Shown here piece by piece: positions 21,287 through 29,810 of a DNA stretch of 30,061 nucleotides (position 1 is its first letter; the number at the start of each line of letters is the position of its first letter). The notes beneath the pieces are model-generated. The model saw only the letters and a program-made list of their open reading frames with translations, was not told the origin of the DNA and did no database searches. The stretch covers positions 1 to 30,061 of the forward strand of contig CAYGHG010000022.1 of the NCBI GenBank assembly GCA_964349515.1, in the 5' to 3' direction. The DNA comes from CAYGHG01 sp964349515. Its GTDB lineage: Bacteria; Oederibacteriota; PGYV01; CAYGHG01. The position numbers and the translations under genes are program-made.

Positions 21287-23897
21287 TCCAGTTTGCCCCT
21301 TCCCCCGCCGTTACCTCAACAGGCACGTCAAGCCTTGCGGCATTTTTCATGACCTCCACCGCTTCTTTTTTAAACCTGTTAAGCTGCCTTTTGGGCAGGC
21401 TGAAAACAAGCTCGTCATGCACCTGAAGTATCATCATTACTTCTTTGTAATCCCTCTCAATCAGCGCGTCAATTTCAATCATCGCGTTCTTGATAATATC
21501 CGCGGCGGTACCCTGTATGGGGGCATTTACAGCCGCCCTCTCCGCAAACTCGCGTATAGTCCTGTTTCGGGAATTAATATCCGCCATGAATCTTTTCCTG
21601 CCGTAGAGCGTTTCCACACAGCCGTTTTTCCGCGCCGCCTCAATCAGTGATTCCTGATAATCCCTTACCCCGGGAAATGTCTGAAAAAACCTCTCTATAT
21701 ACCCGGAGGCTTCATGATTTGAAACTTTAAGCTGTTTTGAGAGCCCAAAAGCGCTGATACCGTATATGATGCCGAAATTAATTGTTTTTGCCACACGCCT
21801 GTGGTCTTTGGACAAAAAATCCTCTGTCAGCCCGAATATCTCCTTTGCCGCTTCGGTGTGTATGTCCCTCCCCTCTTTAAAAGCGGAGATAAGTTTTTTA
21901 TCCCCTGAAAAATGCGCAAGTATCCTCAGTTCAATCTGCGAGTAATCCGCCTTTAACATTATTCCCGCGGCCTGATGCGGTATGAAAATCTTTCTCAGCT
22001 CCCTTCCCTCTTCGCCCCTGACCGGAATATTCTGTATGTTCGGGTTTGAGGAGGAAAGCCTCCCTGTTGATGTAACCGCCTGGTTGTAAACCGGGTATAT
22101 GAAGCCCTCCTTTGACGCGTATTCCGAGATCGCGTCTATGAAGCCTCCCTTTAATTTTGCGAGCATCCTGTAGCGCAGTATCAGAGGCACAGCCGGGTGC
22201 ATTGCTTCAAGGTTTGAAAGCACCTCACTGTCGGTGGAGTAGCCTGTTTTATTTTTTTTCTCGGCCGGAAGCCCGAGAGTGTCAAACAAAACCTCCCCTA
22301 ACTGCTTCGGCGAATTGATGTTGAATTCCGCGCCGGTTTTTTTATAAATTAATGCCTCAAGCTTTGAAAGTTCCGCCTGCGTCTTTTCCGATAATTCCCC
22401 GAGAAACTTCAAATCTATTTTAAGGCCGCGCGCCTCCATTTTGGCAAGGACCGCGGAAAGCGGTATTTCCATTTCATCATAAATTTTATCGAGCCCTTTC
22501 TCTTTAAGCGCCGCATCCAGCCTGTCAGACACTGCAGAGGCATGATCCGTTATGGCGCCGAATACCTTTCCCAGCTCGCCGCTGTTTGTCTCCGAAATAC
22601 CGGTTTTTTTCGCCCCTTTACCCGCGGCGTCTTCAAGTGAATAAAAGAGCTCCCCTGCGTGGCGGGTCATTACGCCGCTTATTTCCTTAAAAGGCCTCTC
22701 AGGGTCAAGCAGGTATGACTTCAGCATCAGGTCGCTCACCAGATGCGGGCCTGCGGTTTTCAGGCTTTTGAATATGCGTCCTGATGAATTGGTTATTATT
22801 TTTTTTGAAGAGAGCCATCCCGGCAGGCTTCCGCCTTGGTAAACGCAGTAGCGGCAGTCCCCTTTTACGCCTCCGTACACAACTTCTTCGTTTCCGTTTT
22901 TGTCAAAGAACAGGGCTATTACATCGTTTTGCTCCAGCCCTTTAAATACGCCCTGCAAATCACACGCAGAGGCCTTTGCTGTGCTTTCTGCGGTTTTGGA
23001 GGGAATGCCTGCGGCCGCCCCCGGTGCGTCAAAGAGCATTGATTTAAAACCAAGCTTCTGCAGTTCGGCGTTTAGCCCGGCAAAATCCACATTGGCGGCA
23101 GAGGCTTTTTCCGGAGAAAAACCCATGTTTGCGGCCAGTTCATTATCAACCGTGAGTTTTGCGAGCTTGAGGCTCAGCGTCATGTCTTCCATTCCCGCTT
23201 TAATAAGAGCGGCTGTTTTATCGGGCTTCAGCGAATCCAGCGTCTTTAATATTCCGCCCACAGACCCGTATTCTTTTATCAGTTTGTACGCGGTCTTTTC
23301 GCCGATGCCTTTTACCCCGGGTATATTGTCCGAGGCGTCCCCCATCAGCGCCAGCAGGTCGGCCACCTGCGACGGCTTTATTCCGAAACGTTCTTCTATT
23401 GTTTCGGGGGTGAGTATTATTTCTTCTTTTTTGCCGAATTTCAGTATGCTGATGTTTTCATTCACCAGCTGCATCATGTCCTTGTCGCTTGTGAGTATTA
23501 CGCTTTTAAAACCCGCTTCTTCGGCAAAGCAGGCGGCGGAAGCTATTATGTCATCCGCCTCATAACCCTCTTTTTCAAAAACGCTGAAACCGTACGCGGC
23601 GGAAGTTTTTTTCAGATATTCAATCTGTTCCCCCAAAGATTCCGGCATTTTCTCGCGCTGCGCCTTGTAACCGGCAAACATCTCATGCTTTTTTGTGGGC
23701 TTGGGGTGGTCAAAAACAATGGCAATGGCAAATGGCTTTTTTTCCCTGATAACCCTTTTTATCATATTGTAGAAACCGTATATGGCGTGCACTTCCCGCC
23801 CGTCGGGCGCGGTCATCGGAGGCAGCCCGTAAAACGCCCTGTAAGCATAGGAATGGCCGTCAACTATGTAAACACTTCCCTTTTTTCCGTCACTCAT
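21273..23897 (-). CDS. polA: DNA polymerase I
   Basis: This 874-residue protein is counted from the ATG at 23897, which overlaps the truA stop. A TTG at 23924 is in frame but less likely. Order of domains: a 5'-3' nuclease with YEADD at 112-116 and SDNIPGVKGIG near 189-199; a 3'-5' exonuclease-like domain (about 300-440); then the polymerase. Motif A has KADYSQIELR (Asp651, Glu656), motif B RRVAKTINFGIIYG (about 700-713), motif C QVHDE (825-829). The proofreading domain lacks the Asp-x-Glu of motif I; the place reads FFDKNGNEE. It is likely inactive, as in Taq and Bacillus enzymes. It fills gaps in repair and removes Okazaki primers. Confidence 0.92.
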   Translation of the reverse strand: MSDGKKGSVYIVDGHSYAYRAFYGLPPMTAPDGREVHAIYGFYNMIKRVIREKKPFAIAIVFDHPKPTKKHEMFAGYKAQREKMPESLGEQIEYLKKTSAAYGFSVFEKEGYEADDIIASAACFAEEAGFKSVILTSDKDMMQLVNENISILKFGKKEEIILTPETIEERFGIKPSQVADLLALMGDASDNIPGVKGIGEKTAYKLIKEYGSVGGILKTLDSLKPDKTAALIKAGMEDMTLSLKLAKLTVDNELAANMGFSPEKASAANVDFAGLNAELQKLGFKSMLFDAPGAAAGIPSKTAESTAKASACDLQGVFKGLEQNDVIALFFDKNGNEEVVYGGVKGDCRYCVYQGGSLPGWLSSKKIITNSSGRIFKSLKTAGPHLVSDLMLKSYLLDPERPFKEISGVMTRHAGELFYSLEDAAGKGAKKTGISETNSGELGKVFGAITDHASAVSDRLDAALKEKGLDKIYDEMEIPLSAVLAKMEARGLKIDLKFLGELSEKTQAELSKLEALIYKKTGAEFNINSPKQLGEVLFDTLGLPAEKKNKTGYSTDSEVLSNLEAMHPAVPLILRYRMLAKLKGGFIDAISEYASKEGFIYPVYNQAVTSTGRLSSSNPNIQNIPVRGEEGRELRKIFIPHQAAGIMLKADYSQIELRILAHFSGDKKLISAFKEGRDIHTEAAKEIFGLTEDFLSKDHRRVAKTINFGIIYGISAFGLSKQLKVSNHEASGYIERFFQTFPGVRDYQESLIEAARKNGCVETLYGRKRFMADINSRNRTIREFAERAAVNAPIQGTAADIIKNAMIEIDALIERDYKEVMMILQVHDELVFSLPKRQLNRFKKEAVEVMKNAARLDVPVEVTAGEGANWNECG

Positions 23898-24669
23898 CAG
23901 TTTCACCGCCGCCGTTGCCCGCAATTTTGTTGTAGGTTATCTTTACGAGATAAAGCCCCCCGGGAGGGGCTATGTGCCTCGCTATGTCCCTGTTCTGCTC
24001 CGCAAACATCCGCTCTATGTCCGCATACGAAATTTCCCCCCTGCTGTAGAGGACAAAAACTGCGGTTATCTTTCTTATCATGTTATACAAAAAACTCCTG
24101 CCCCTGAAATCCAGGTAAATAAACCTTCCCTTGCGGGATATTTTTATGGAATTTATCTGCCTGTCATATTTTTTATTTTCGTTGCTCGCCCTGGAAAACG
24201 AAAAATAACTTTTCACTCCCTTAAAAAGAGGCAGCAGTTCTTTCATCTTTTCAGTGTCAAGCCTGCCGCCCGCCTGCCAGCAGAAATCCCTCTCAAAAGC
24301 ATATTCGCGTGAACTGTCACAGATTACATAGCGGTAGAATTTTTCACGTACATTGTAGCGGGCGCAGAATGACTCGTGTTCGGCCGAAACCGAAACCACC
24401 CGTATCCCGCCGGGAAGAAGCCCGTTTAAAATCTTTTTCAGCCCCTCAGGCGGCACAGGGGTATCCGACATGAAACTGCAGACCTGTCCGTAGGCGTGTA
24501 CTCCTGCGTCTGTCCTGCTTGCCCCTTTGACGAGGGTTTTTCTTCCGAAAAACTTTTCAAGACAGTACTCAATCATACCCTGGGCAGTCACAAATTTTTC
24601 CTGCCTCTGCCAGCCGTAAAAATCCGCGCCGTTATAGGAGACCGTCAGTTTGAAATTCTGCCTGGCCAT
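23890..24669 (-). CDS. truA: tRNA pseudouridine synthase A (positions 38-40)
   Basis: This 259-residue enzyme converts uridines 38-40 in the tRNA anticodon stem-loop to pseudouridine. The catalytic Asp is in SRTDAGVHAYGQ (Asp54). YNGADFYGWQRQ near 12-23 and FLYNMIRKI near 200-208 are further family marks. Length is normal for the family. The ATG follows the upstream GGDEF stop with no gap (TAA then ATG), and its own stop overlaps the polA start. That packing makes it part of the long operon. Confidence 0.93.
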   Translation of the reverse strand: MARQNFKLTVSYNGADFYGWQRQEKFVTAQGMIEYCLEKFFGRKTLVKGASRTDAGVHAYGQVCSFMSDTPVPPEGLKKILNGLLPGGIRVVSVSAEHESFCARYNVREKFYRYVICDSSREYAFERDFCWQAGGRLDTEKMKELLPLFKGVKSYFSFSRASNENKKYDRQINSIKISRKGRFIYLDFRGRSFLYNMIRKITAVFVLYSRGEISYADIERMFAEQNRDIARHIAPPGGLYLVKITYNKIAGNGGGETDE

Positions 24670-25638
24670 TTATTTTATCGCGGCCTTTACGTTGTTCCTG
24701 CCCGACTGTTTGGCGTAATAGAGCGCGCCGTCGGCTTTTTCAATAAGAGCCTGCTTTATAAGGGAATGCGTGGGGTATTCCGCCACCCCGAAACTTACGG
24801 TCACGTTTATCAGCCTGTCGCCGCCGTAAAAAGCGTGGTCCTGTATGGCGGCCCTTATCTTTTCCGCAGTTTCAAGCGCTTTTTCAATTCCTGTCTCGGG
24901 CATTATTACCGCAAACTCCTCCCCTCCGTAGCGGCACAGGGAGTCTATGCTTGTAACAAAAGAGCGCGCCACCTGCACGGCCTCGGCGAGTATCACATCG
25001 CCCGCCTGGTGCCCGTAGGTGTCGTTTACCTCCTTGAAATGGTCTATATCAAACATTACCAGGCACATTTTATTCCTGAAACGTTTTGCAAGAGATAATT
25101 CCTCGTCAAGCTTTGTCTCAAAAAACCTGCGGTTAAAAGCACCCGTCAGCCCGTCGGTTATTGCTTTTTTCTCGCTCTCCTCGGCCTGCTCCCTTAGCAC
25201 TGAGGTTGACTCTTTTATCTGCTCTTTCACCTCGCTTTGGAGCTGTTTCCCGGTCTGGCGCTTCAGCTGGTTTATAATGTCAAGAGAGGTTTTTTTAACC
25301 TCTTCTTTTACCATGTTTCTCAGTTCAGGAAGAATCTTTTCCGTTTCCTGCGCTATGCCTTTCATGATCTGCCGCCTCACCTGCTGCCTTATCCTGCGCC
25401 TCAAGACTTTAAGCGAAACCGTCTCCCTGTTTATGGACTTCTTGACGGCGCTCAAAACCATGACGGTTATCTCGCGCTCAATCTGCTCGTTTATCTCTCC
25501 GAGAAATGCCTCTTCCTTTCTGAGCATCTCCTCATATTCTTTTCTTATCTCGGCGCCTGAATTTCCGAGCCTCTTCACTTCCTCCTTCAGCGCCCTTATT
25601 TCCTTCAGTACATCTGTTTCTTTTTCAGCCATTTCCAT
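24670..25638 (-). CDS. Soluble diguanylate cyclase with long coiled coil
   Basis: This 322-residue protein has no membrane helix. Residues 1-155 are almost wholly charged helix with heptad-like Leu, Ile and Val spacing, including RRRIRQQVRRQ near 80-90, so a long coiled coil is likely. A GGDEF domain follows (about 158-322), with DGLTGAFNRR, DIDHFKEVND and the active GGEEF at 238-242. The I-site Arg is missing (TSID at 229-232). The start is ATG 25638 or ATG 25632, both inside the end of argS. Being the second gene, between argS and truA, it is translated along with tRNA-related genes. Dimerisation through the coil probably sets activity. Confidence 0.9.
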   Translation of the reverse strand: MEMAEKETDVLKEIRALKEEVKRLGNSGAEIRKEYEEMLRKEEAFLGEINEQIEREITVMVLSAVKKSINRETVSLKVLRRRIRQQVRRQIMKGIAQETEKILPELRNMVKEEVKKTSLDIINQLKRQTGKQLQSEVKEQIKESTSVLREQAEESEKKAITDGLTGAFNRRFFETKLDEELSLAKRFRNKMCLVMFDIDHFKEVNDTYGHQAGDVILAEAVQVARSFVTSIDSLCRYGGEEFAVIMPETGIEKALETAEKIRAAIQDHAFYGGDRLINVTVSFGVAEYPTHSLIKQALIEKADGALYYAKQSGRNNVKAAIK

Positions 25639-27319
25639 CCCCTTTTTGCTGCATTTTTTCAGGCGCGCTTATCCCTATGAGCCCGAACGATTCCCTGAGC
25701 GCCTTTTTCAGAACCCTTACTATAAACAGCCTCTTCAGCGAGGCCTTTTCATCGTCTGTTACCACCCTGAGCGCCGCGTAAAAAGTGTGAAAAGAGGACA
25801 CAAGGTCAAAAACCTTCTGCACAAAAAAAGAGGGCGAATATTTTCCCGCAGCCTCCTGCAGAGCCGCGCCGAGCGACAGCGCCCCCAGCAGCAGCGCCGC
25901 CTCTTCTTTTTCAAGAGAGGAAAAATCTGCCTTTTCTTTGGTAAAAGTTTCTTCCGCCCCGTATTTTTCCGCGGCGTGAAGCAGTATGTTGCAGGCCCTC
26001 GCGTAGCCGTACTGCACATAATAAACCGGATTTTTATCAGACTGCTCTTTCGCCAGCTCGATGTCAAAATCAAGGTGCGAATTATAGTTGCGCATCACAA
26101 AAAAATACCGCGCGGCGTCCGGCCCCACTTCGTCTATTAGTTCGTCGAGTGTCACTATGTTCCCTTTTCTTTTTGACATTTTTACTTTTTCGCCCTTATC
26201 AATAAGATTCACCTGCTGGAGTATCAAGACGGCAAGCTTTTCCTTTCCGCCCGAAAATGCCTCCATGATGGATTCCAGCCGCTTGATATATCCGTGGTGG
26301 TCCGGGCCGAGTATGTTTATAATCTTCTCGGCGCCGCGCTTTTCAGCCTTGTTTCTCATGTAGGCTATATCGCCGGCAAAATATGTATAAGAGCCGTCAT
26401 TTTTAATTACCACCCTGTCCTTGTCATCCCCAAAGCGGGTGGTCTCAAACCACACTGCGCCTTCTTCTTCCCTGAGGAGCCCTTTTTTTCCTATTAACTC
26501 CACCGCTTCCTTTACCTCGCCGGAAACATGCAGCGAAGATTCATAAAACCAGCTGTCAAACTCGGCGTTGAACCTTTTGAGTGTTTTCTTCTGCCACTCC
26601 ACCATTTGTTCAAGGCCCCACTGCCTGAAATAATTTTTTTTAAGGTCAAACCCGGCGCCTTTATACTCCTCATAAAGAGAAACCCCTTTTTGTCCCTTGA
26701 GCACCGCGGCGAGTTCCTTTACATACTCCCCTTCATAGCCGCCTTCCGGGATGACCGCGCCGTACCCCTCTTCGCAAAGTTCAAAATAGCGTTCTTTCAG
26801 CGAGAGCCCGAAAAGGTCCATCTGCCTTCCGAAGTCATTGACGTAAAATTCGCGCGTCACGTCGCAGCCCGCCGCTTTGAGCATCCTGCCCAGCGAGTCT
26901 CCATAGGAAGCGGCCCTGCCGCTTACAACGACAAGCGGCCCCACGGGATTGGCGCTTACATACTCAAGGTTGACTTTTCCGCCTTTTACCCCGCCCGCTG
27001 CTATGCCGCATTCCATTATTTTCTGCGCTTCGTCTTTAAGCCTGCCCGGCTCTATGTCAAAATTTACATATCCCGGCCTTATGCAATAAACCGCGGAAAA
27101 CATAGGGTTTTTCCCGAGTTCAGCGGCAATCTTTCCCGCTATTTCAAAAGGATTTGTCTTTAATTGTTTTGCCAGGGGCAGAGCCATGCCTGTCCCCAGC
27201 ATTCCCTGCTGGTTTTGAGGCGTCGTTTCAATCTTAAAAGACCCCTCTTCCGGCCTTACTCCAAGCGCCCGCTCAGCCGCAGAGGCGGCCTCTTCCCTGA
27301 TTAAATCAAAGAATGTCAT
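25625..27319 (-). CDS. argS: Arginyl-tRNA synthetase
   Basis: This 564-residue class I synthetase loads Arg onto its tRNA. An N-terminal Add1-type domain (1-115) is followed by the catalytic core, starting EYVSANPVGPLVVVSGR (119-135), and by KMSKRKG (380-386). A C-terminal anticodon-binding domain runs from about 440. The HIGH motif, normally PLHIGH, reads PLVVVS here (HIGH equivalent VVVS, 130-133), so the two His residues that help ATP binding are gone; KMSK is normal. A diverged HIGH site is known from some ArgRS lineages, as I recall. It is the only argS seen and has normal length, so it is probably active. It heads the long operon, divergent from rpsT. Confidence 0.92.
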   Translation of the reverse strand: MTFFDLIREEAASAAERALGVRPEEGSFKIETTPQNQQGMLGTGMALPLAKQLKTNPFEIAGKIAAELGKNPMFSAVYCIRPGYVNFDIEPGRLKDEAQKIMECGIAAGGVKGGKVNLEYVSANPVGPLVVVSGRAASYGDSLGRMLKAAGCDVTREFYVNDFGRQMDLFGLSLKERYFELCEEGYGAVIPEGGYEGEYVKELAAVLKGQKGVSLYEEYKGAGFDLKKNYFRQWGLEQMVEWQKKTLKRFNAEFDSWFYESSLHVSGEVKEAVELIGKKGLLREEEGAVWFETTRFGDDKDRVVIKNDGSYTYFAGDIAYMRNKAEKRGAEKIINILGPDHHGYIKRLESIMEAFSGGKEKLAVLILQQVNLIDKGEKVKMSKRKGNIVTLDELIDEVGPDAARYFFVMRNYNSHLDFDIELAKEQSDKNPVYYVQYGYARACNILLHAAEKYGAEETFTKEKADFSSLEKEEAALLLGALSLGAALQEAAGKYSPSFFVQKVFDLVSSFHTFYAALRVVTDDEKASLKRLFIVRVLKKALRESFGLIGISAPEKMQQKGDGNG

Positions 27320-27349
27320 GTTTTTACCCGTCCTTTAATGTGATAGCGC

Positions 27350-27378
27350 ATTATAAATTGAACCGCCCCAAAAAACAA
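27350..27378 (-). promoter_or_regulatory. Promoter of the argS operon
   Basis: On the minus strand TTGTTT (27373-27378) and a perfect TATAAT (27350-27355) are 17 bases apart. The ATG of argS lies 31 bases on. The gap between argS and rpsT is only 149 bp and holds both promoters back to back. Confidence 0.5.
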
Positions 27379-27400
27379 CATTATTTAAGAGTGTTTTTTC

Positions 27401-27429
27401 TTGACAATACCCCCATATTTATATAAAAT
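27401..27429 (+). promoter_or_regulatory. Promoter of rpsT
   Basis: A perfect TTGACA (27401-27406) and TAAAAT (27424-27429) are 17 bases apart. The rpsT ATG follows at 27469 with GGAGG ahead of it. This is the clearest promoter in the window. Confidence 0.75.
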
Positions 27430-27468
27430 CAATCAGTTTTAAATTATGAAAACCGGAGGTTTTAAGTA

Positions 27469-27720
27469 ATGCCCAATATCAAGGCCAATAAAAAACATTT
27501 AAGACAGACAAAAAAAAGAACCCTAAGAAACAAAGCAGGCGCTTCAAAAGTCAGAAACATCCTTAAAAAAGTACGCTCTTCAAACGCCGAGGAGGCAAAG
27601 AAGCTTCTGCCTACGGCAATTTCTGTGATAGACAAGGCTGTTCAGAACGGCACGATAAAAAAAGGGACGGGCTCCAGGTATAAAAGCAGGCTCACGCTTG
27701 CCGTAACCGCAAAAAAATAA
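27469..27720 (+). CDS. rpsT: Ribosomal protein bS20
   Basis: This 83-residue, very basic protein binds 16S rRNA early in 30S assembly. The start NIKANKKHLRQTKKRTLRNK and the helix with KSRLTLAV near the end are typical of bS20. It has the usual length. It has its own strong promoter and a GGAGG site before the ATG. Its TAA is immediately followed by the complementary stop of holA on the other strand, with no spacer and no visible terminator. Confidence 0.95.
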   Translation: MPNIKANKKHLRQTKKRTLRNKAGASKVRNILKKVRSSNAEEAKKLLPTAISVIDKAVQNGTIKKGTGSRYKSRLTLAVTAKK

Positions 27721-28719
27721 TCACTTTCGGTCAAGGTCCTCTTTAACTTTCAGTATCAGGCTCTGAATGAGCATTGTTAACACAACCTTTGCCCTTTCAG
27801 GGCCTGATCTTTTTATGGCCATATCGGCATCTTTTAAAAGCAAAAGCAGGTCAATCAGCCTCGTGCGGGAAAAGTTACCCGCCTTTTTTTTGAGGGCGTA
27901 AAGTTTTCCCGGATTATTTTTTAAATATTTAAGGGCTCCCTGCTCATTATTTTTGGAGAGATAGTACCTGACGATGAAAACCTCATAAACCGGAAGAAAC
28001 AGCGCCCCCATTATTTTCTGCGGCTCATCAGTTTCCAGCACTTCATCAAGAAGCCTTAAAGCAGCAGCTTCGTTAAGATCGGATACCGCGGCAGTCAGTT
28101 CCCATACGTCGTGCCCTTTTTTGACCCCTTTTACCGCGTCAAAATCCTCCTCTGAAAGGCGCGCCCTCTCCCCCGACAGCAGCGCCGTTTTTTCAAGCTC
28201 TCCCCTGAAAATCAGAACATCAGAGTTTGACTCTTCAAGTATTTTTTCAATAAGCGCCGTGTCCGCTTCTTTGCCGAGTTCCTTAAGGAATAAAGCCGCC
28301 CATTTTTTTATCTCCGAGGCGGAACCGCTTGAAAAAACCTTAACAACCCCGCCCAACAGCGGTGTCTTGTCATACTTTTTCTTCAGGTCACGCTCGTCGT
28401 AACCCAGCGACGCGATTATAACTGCGTGTTCCGGTATTTTTTCGAGAAACTCAAGCACTTTCTTTTCCTCGGCAGCGGTCAGCTTCTCAAAATTTCTCAG
28501 TATCACAACTGAAACGGGCGAGAAAAAAGAAACAGTGGAGGCTTTTTCAATGATTTCAGACGATATGCCATGCTCTTCTTTTCCGGTTATGTTGAAGCGG
28601 TGGACGGATGTTTCATCCAAATCTTTGATTGAAGCGAGAGTTTTTGATATGAATTCTTCCTTGAAGAGTTCGTTGTCCCCAGAAACAACAGTCAGAGGCC
28701 TGCGTTTTACATCCTGCAT
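27721..28719 (-). CDS. holA: DNA polymerase III delta subunit
   Basis: This 332-residue AAA+-fold protein opens the sliding clamp as part of the clamp loader. Marks are the N-terminal LTVVSGDNELFKEEF (like the family's G-[DE]-x-x-L start), SFFSPVSVVILRNFEKL near 64-80 and the C-terminal collar with EVFIVRYYLSKNN near 247-259 and SRTRLIDLLLLLKDADMAIK near 284-303. The delta subunit has no working P-loop, and none is seen. It follows the secreted-protein gene by 4 bases with a poor binding site, so it probably depends on coupled translation. lptE and holA are also neighbours in Escherichia coli, which supports the call. Confidence 0.88.
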   Translation of the reverse strand: MQDVKRRPLTVVSGDNELFKEEFISKTLASIKDLDETSVHRFNITGKEEHGISSEIIEKASTVSFFSPVSVVILRNFEKLTAAEEKKVLEFLEKIPEHAVIIASLGYDERDLKKKYDKTPLLGGVVKVFSSGSASEIKKWAALFLKELGKEADTALIEKILEESNSDVLIFRGELEKTALLSGERARLSEEDFDAVKGVKKGHDVWELTAAVSDLNEAAALRLLDEVLETDEPQKIMGALFLPVYEVFIVRYYLSKNNEQGALKYLKNNPGKLYALKKKAGNFSRTRLIDLLLLLKDADMAIKRSGPERAKVVLTMLIQSLILKVKEDLDRK

Positions 28720-28723
28720 GCTT

Positions 28724-29290
28724 TCAGTCTTTCAGCTCAAAAAAAGTAACGCCGCTTAAAATGCCGTTGACGTAGAGGTTTATGTGATAAAGCCCCGGCT
28801 CGTCAGGCAGCCTCTCCTGCCCGTTTTCCCTGTACATCTGCTTTATTCCCGCGTAATTTGCGAGCACATAGGGAACGTACTGCCTGTCATTTACCGTTAT
28901 TGCCTTGTCATTTGAAGACTTCGCCCATTTTACGGTCTTTTCGCATATAATCTTGCCCGAAGGTGATATCCACCTGTTTTCAAATATAAAGTCTTCGGAA
29001 TCCTCACTGCCGGACTGCCCTGCATAATATTTATAAGGGTTGACAAAAAGATAGTGGCGGTCCGACATGTTTAAAGACTGCGATTTCACCGGAAACAAAA
29101 GATAAGCAAAATACTGTATGACCGCGTGCTGCGCCCTGTAAAACCAGTTAGTGCTGTCCGCGGGGTAATTATTAATAAGCCCGCTGCAGGTAGTCATATG
29201 CCCGATAACAAAAGCCCTGTCCTGCGCCGCAAAAACCGGGGAATAAACCGCAAGCAAAAATAACAAGGCAATCACGGTTTTCATCTTCAC
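28724..29290 (-). CDS. Unknown secreted protein between lptE and holA
   Basis: I do not recognise this 188-residue protein. It has a clear signal peptide (hydrophobic core VIALLFLLAVYSP, likely cut after VFAA at about 22) with no lipobox, so it is probably periplasmic. The C-terminal 40 residues read like a beta-sandwich edge (LPDEPGLYHINLYVNGILSG). A Trp/Tyr-rich middle has STNWFYRAQHAVIQYFAYLLF near 46-66, which could touch lipid or sugar. The first codon is a GTG overlapping the lptE stop by two bases, or the ATG at 29284. Its tight place between lptE and holA suggests a part in outer-membrane biogenesis, but that is only context. Confidence 0.75.
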   Translation of the reverse strand: MKMKTVIALLFLLAVYSPVFAAQDRAFVIGHMTTCSGLINNYPADSTNWFYRAQHAVIQYFAYLLFPVKSQSLNMSDRHYLFVNPYKYYAGQSGSEDSEDFIFENRWISPSGKIICEKTVKWAKSSNDKAITVNDRQYVPYVLANYAGIKQMYRENGQERLPDEPGLYHINLYVNGILSGVTFFELKD

Positions 29291-29799
29291 CAGCCGTATA
29301 CCACCCTTCTTAAAACCCTCGAAGCGAGCTTGTCTAACACCCTGTTTCTGCCTATGGTTTCATCTTCAACGGGCATCCCTATATCGTTTACCACGTAATA
29401 CCTGGTCTCCTCCCAGAGATTTTCGTCTTTCCAAAGCAGCCTCTGGGCCCTGTTATCAAAGAAGTAAATATCCATGTATATCCTGAGAAGGTACTCCTGA
29501 GGTATCTGATTCACGTCAAAACGCACGGGCGTAAGCACATATTTTTTCAGCCTGCATTTGATTATCGCATCAGCTGTTTTCTCGTCCGCTATTGATACTT
29601 TTCCGTCTTTCAAAAATTCGTCAAGTGTTTTCTGGGTTATATACTGCTCCATCTCATACCTGTCCGTCTTATTTACAAATATCGGCACAGCCGCTGTTTT
29701 AATGTCAGAGGGCAGGTTTACGTTGGGAGTATAACTGGCACAGGAAGCAATAAAAACAGCCCCCAAACACACTGATAACAATTTCATCCTTTTCAACAT
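29287..29799 (-). CDS. lptE: LPS-assembly lipoprotein LptE-like
   Basis: This 170-residue lipoprotein has a signal ending IASC (Cys 20), then a domain like LptE: DIKTAAVPIFVNKTDRYEMEQYITQKTLDEFLKDG near 32-66, then an ADAIIKCRLKKYVLTPV strand near 82-98. LptE plugs the LptD barrel that places LPS in the outer membrane. The family is very divergent, so the call relies on the pattern, the lipobox and the downstream holA as in Escherichia coli. The ATG follows AAGGAGG by five bases. That binding site borders the 7-bp repeat array (29811-30061), so any promoter must lie within or beyond the array. Confidence 0.75.
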   Translation of the reverse strand: MLKRMKLLSVCLGAVFIASCASYTPNVNLPSDIKTAAVPIFVNKTDRYEMEQYITQKTLDEFLKDGKVSIADEKTADAIIKCRLKKYVLTPVRFDVNQIPQEYLLRIYMDIYFFDNRAQRLLWKDENLWEETRYYVVNDIGMPVEDETIGRNRVLDKLASRVLRRVVYGW

Positions 29800-29810
29800 T
29801 ATGTCCTCCT

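Noticed and set aside
23898..23924. TTG start for polA
   Set aside because: It would add nine residues lying wholly within the truA coding end; the ATG at 23897 has GGTGA ahead of it and matches the family start.
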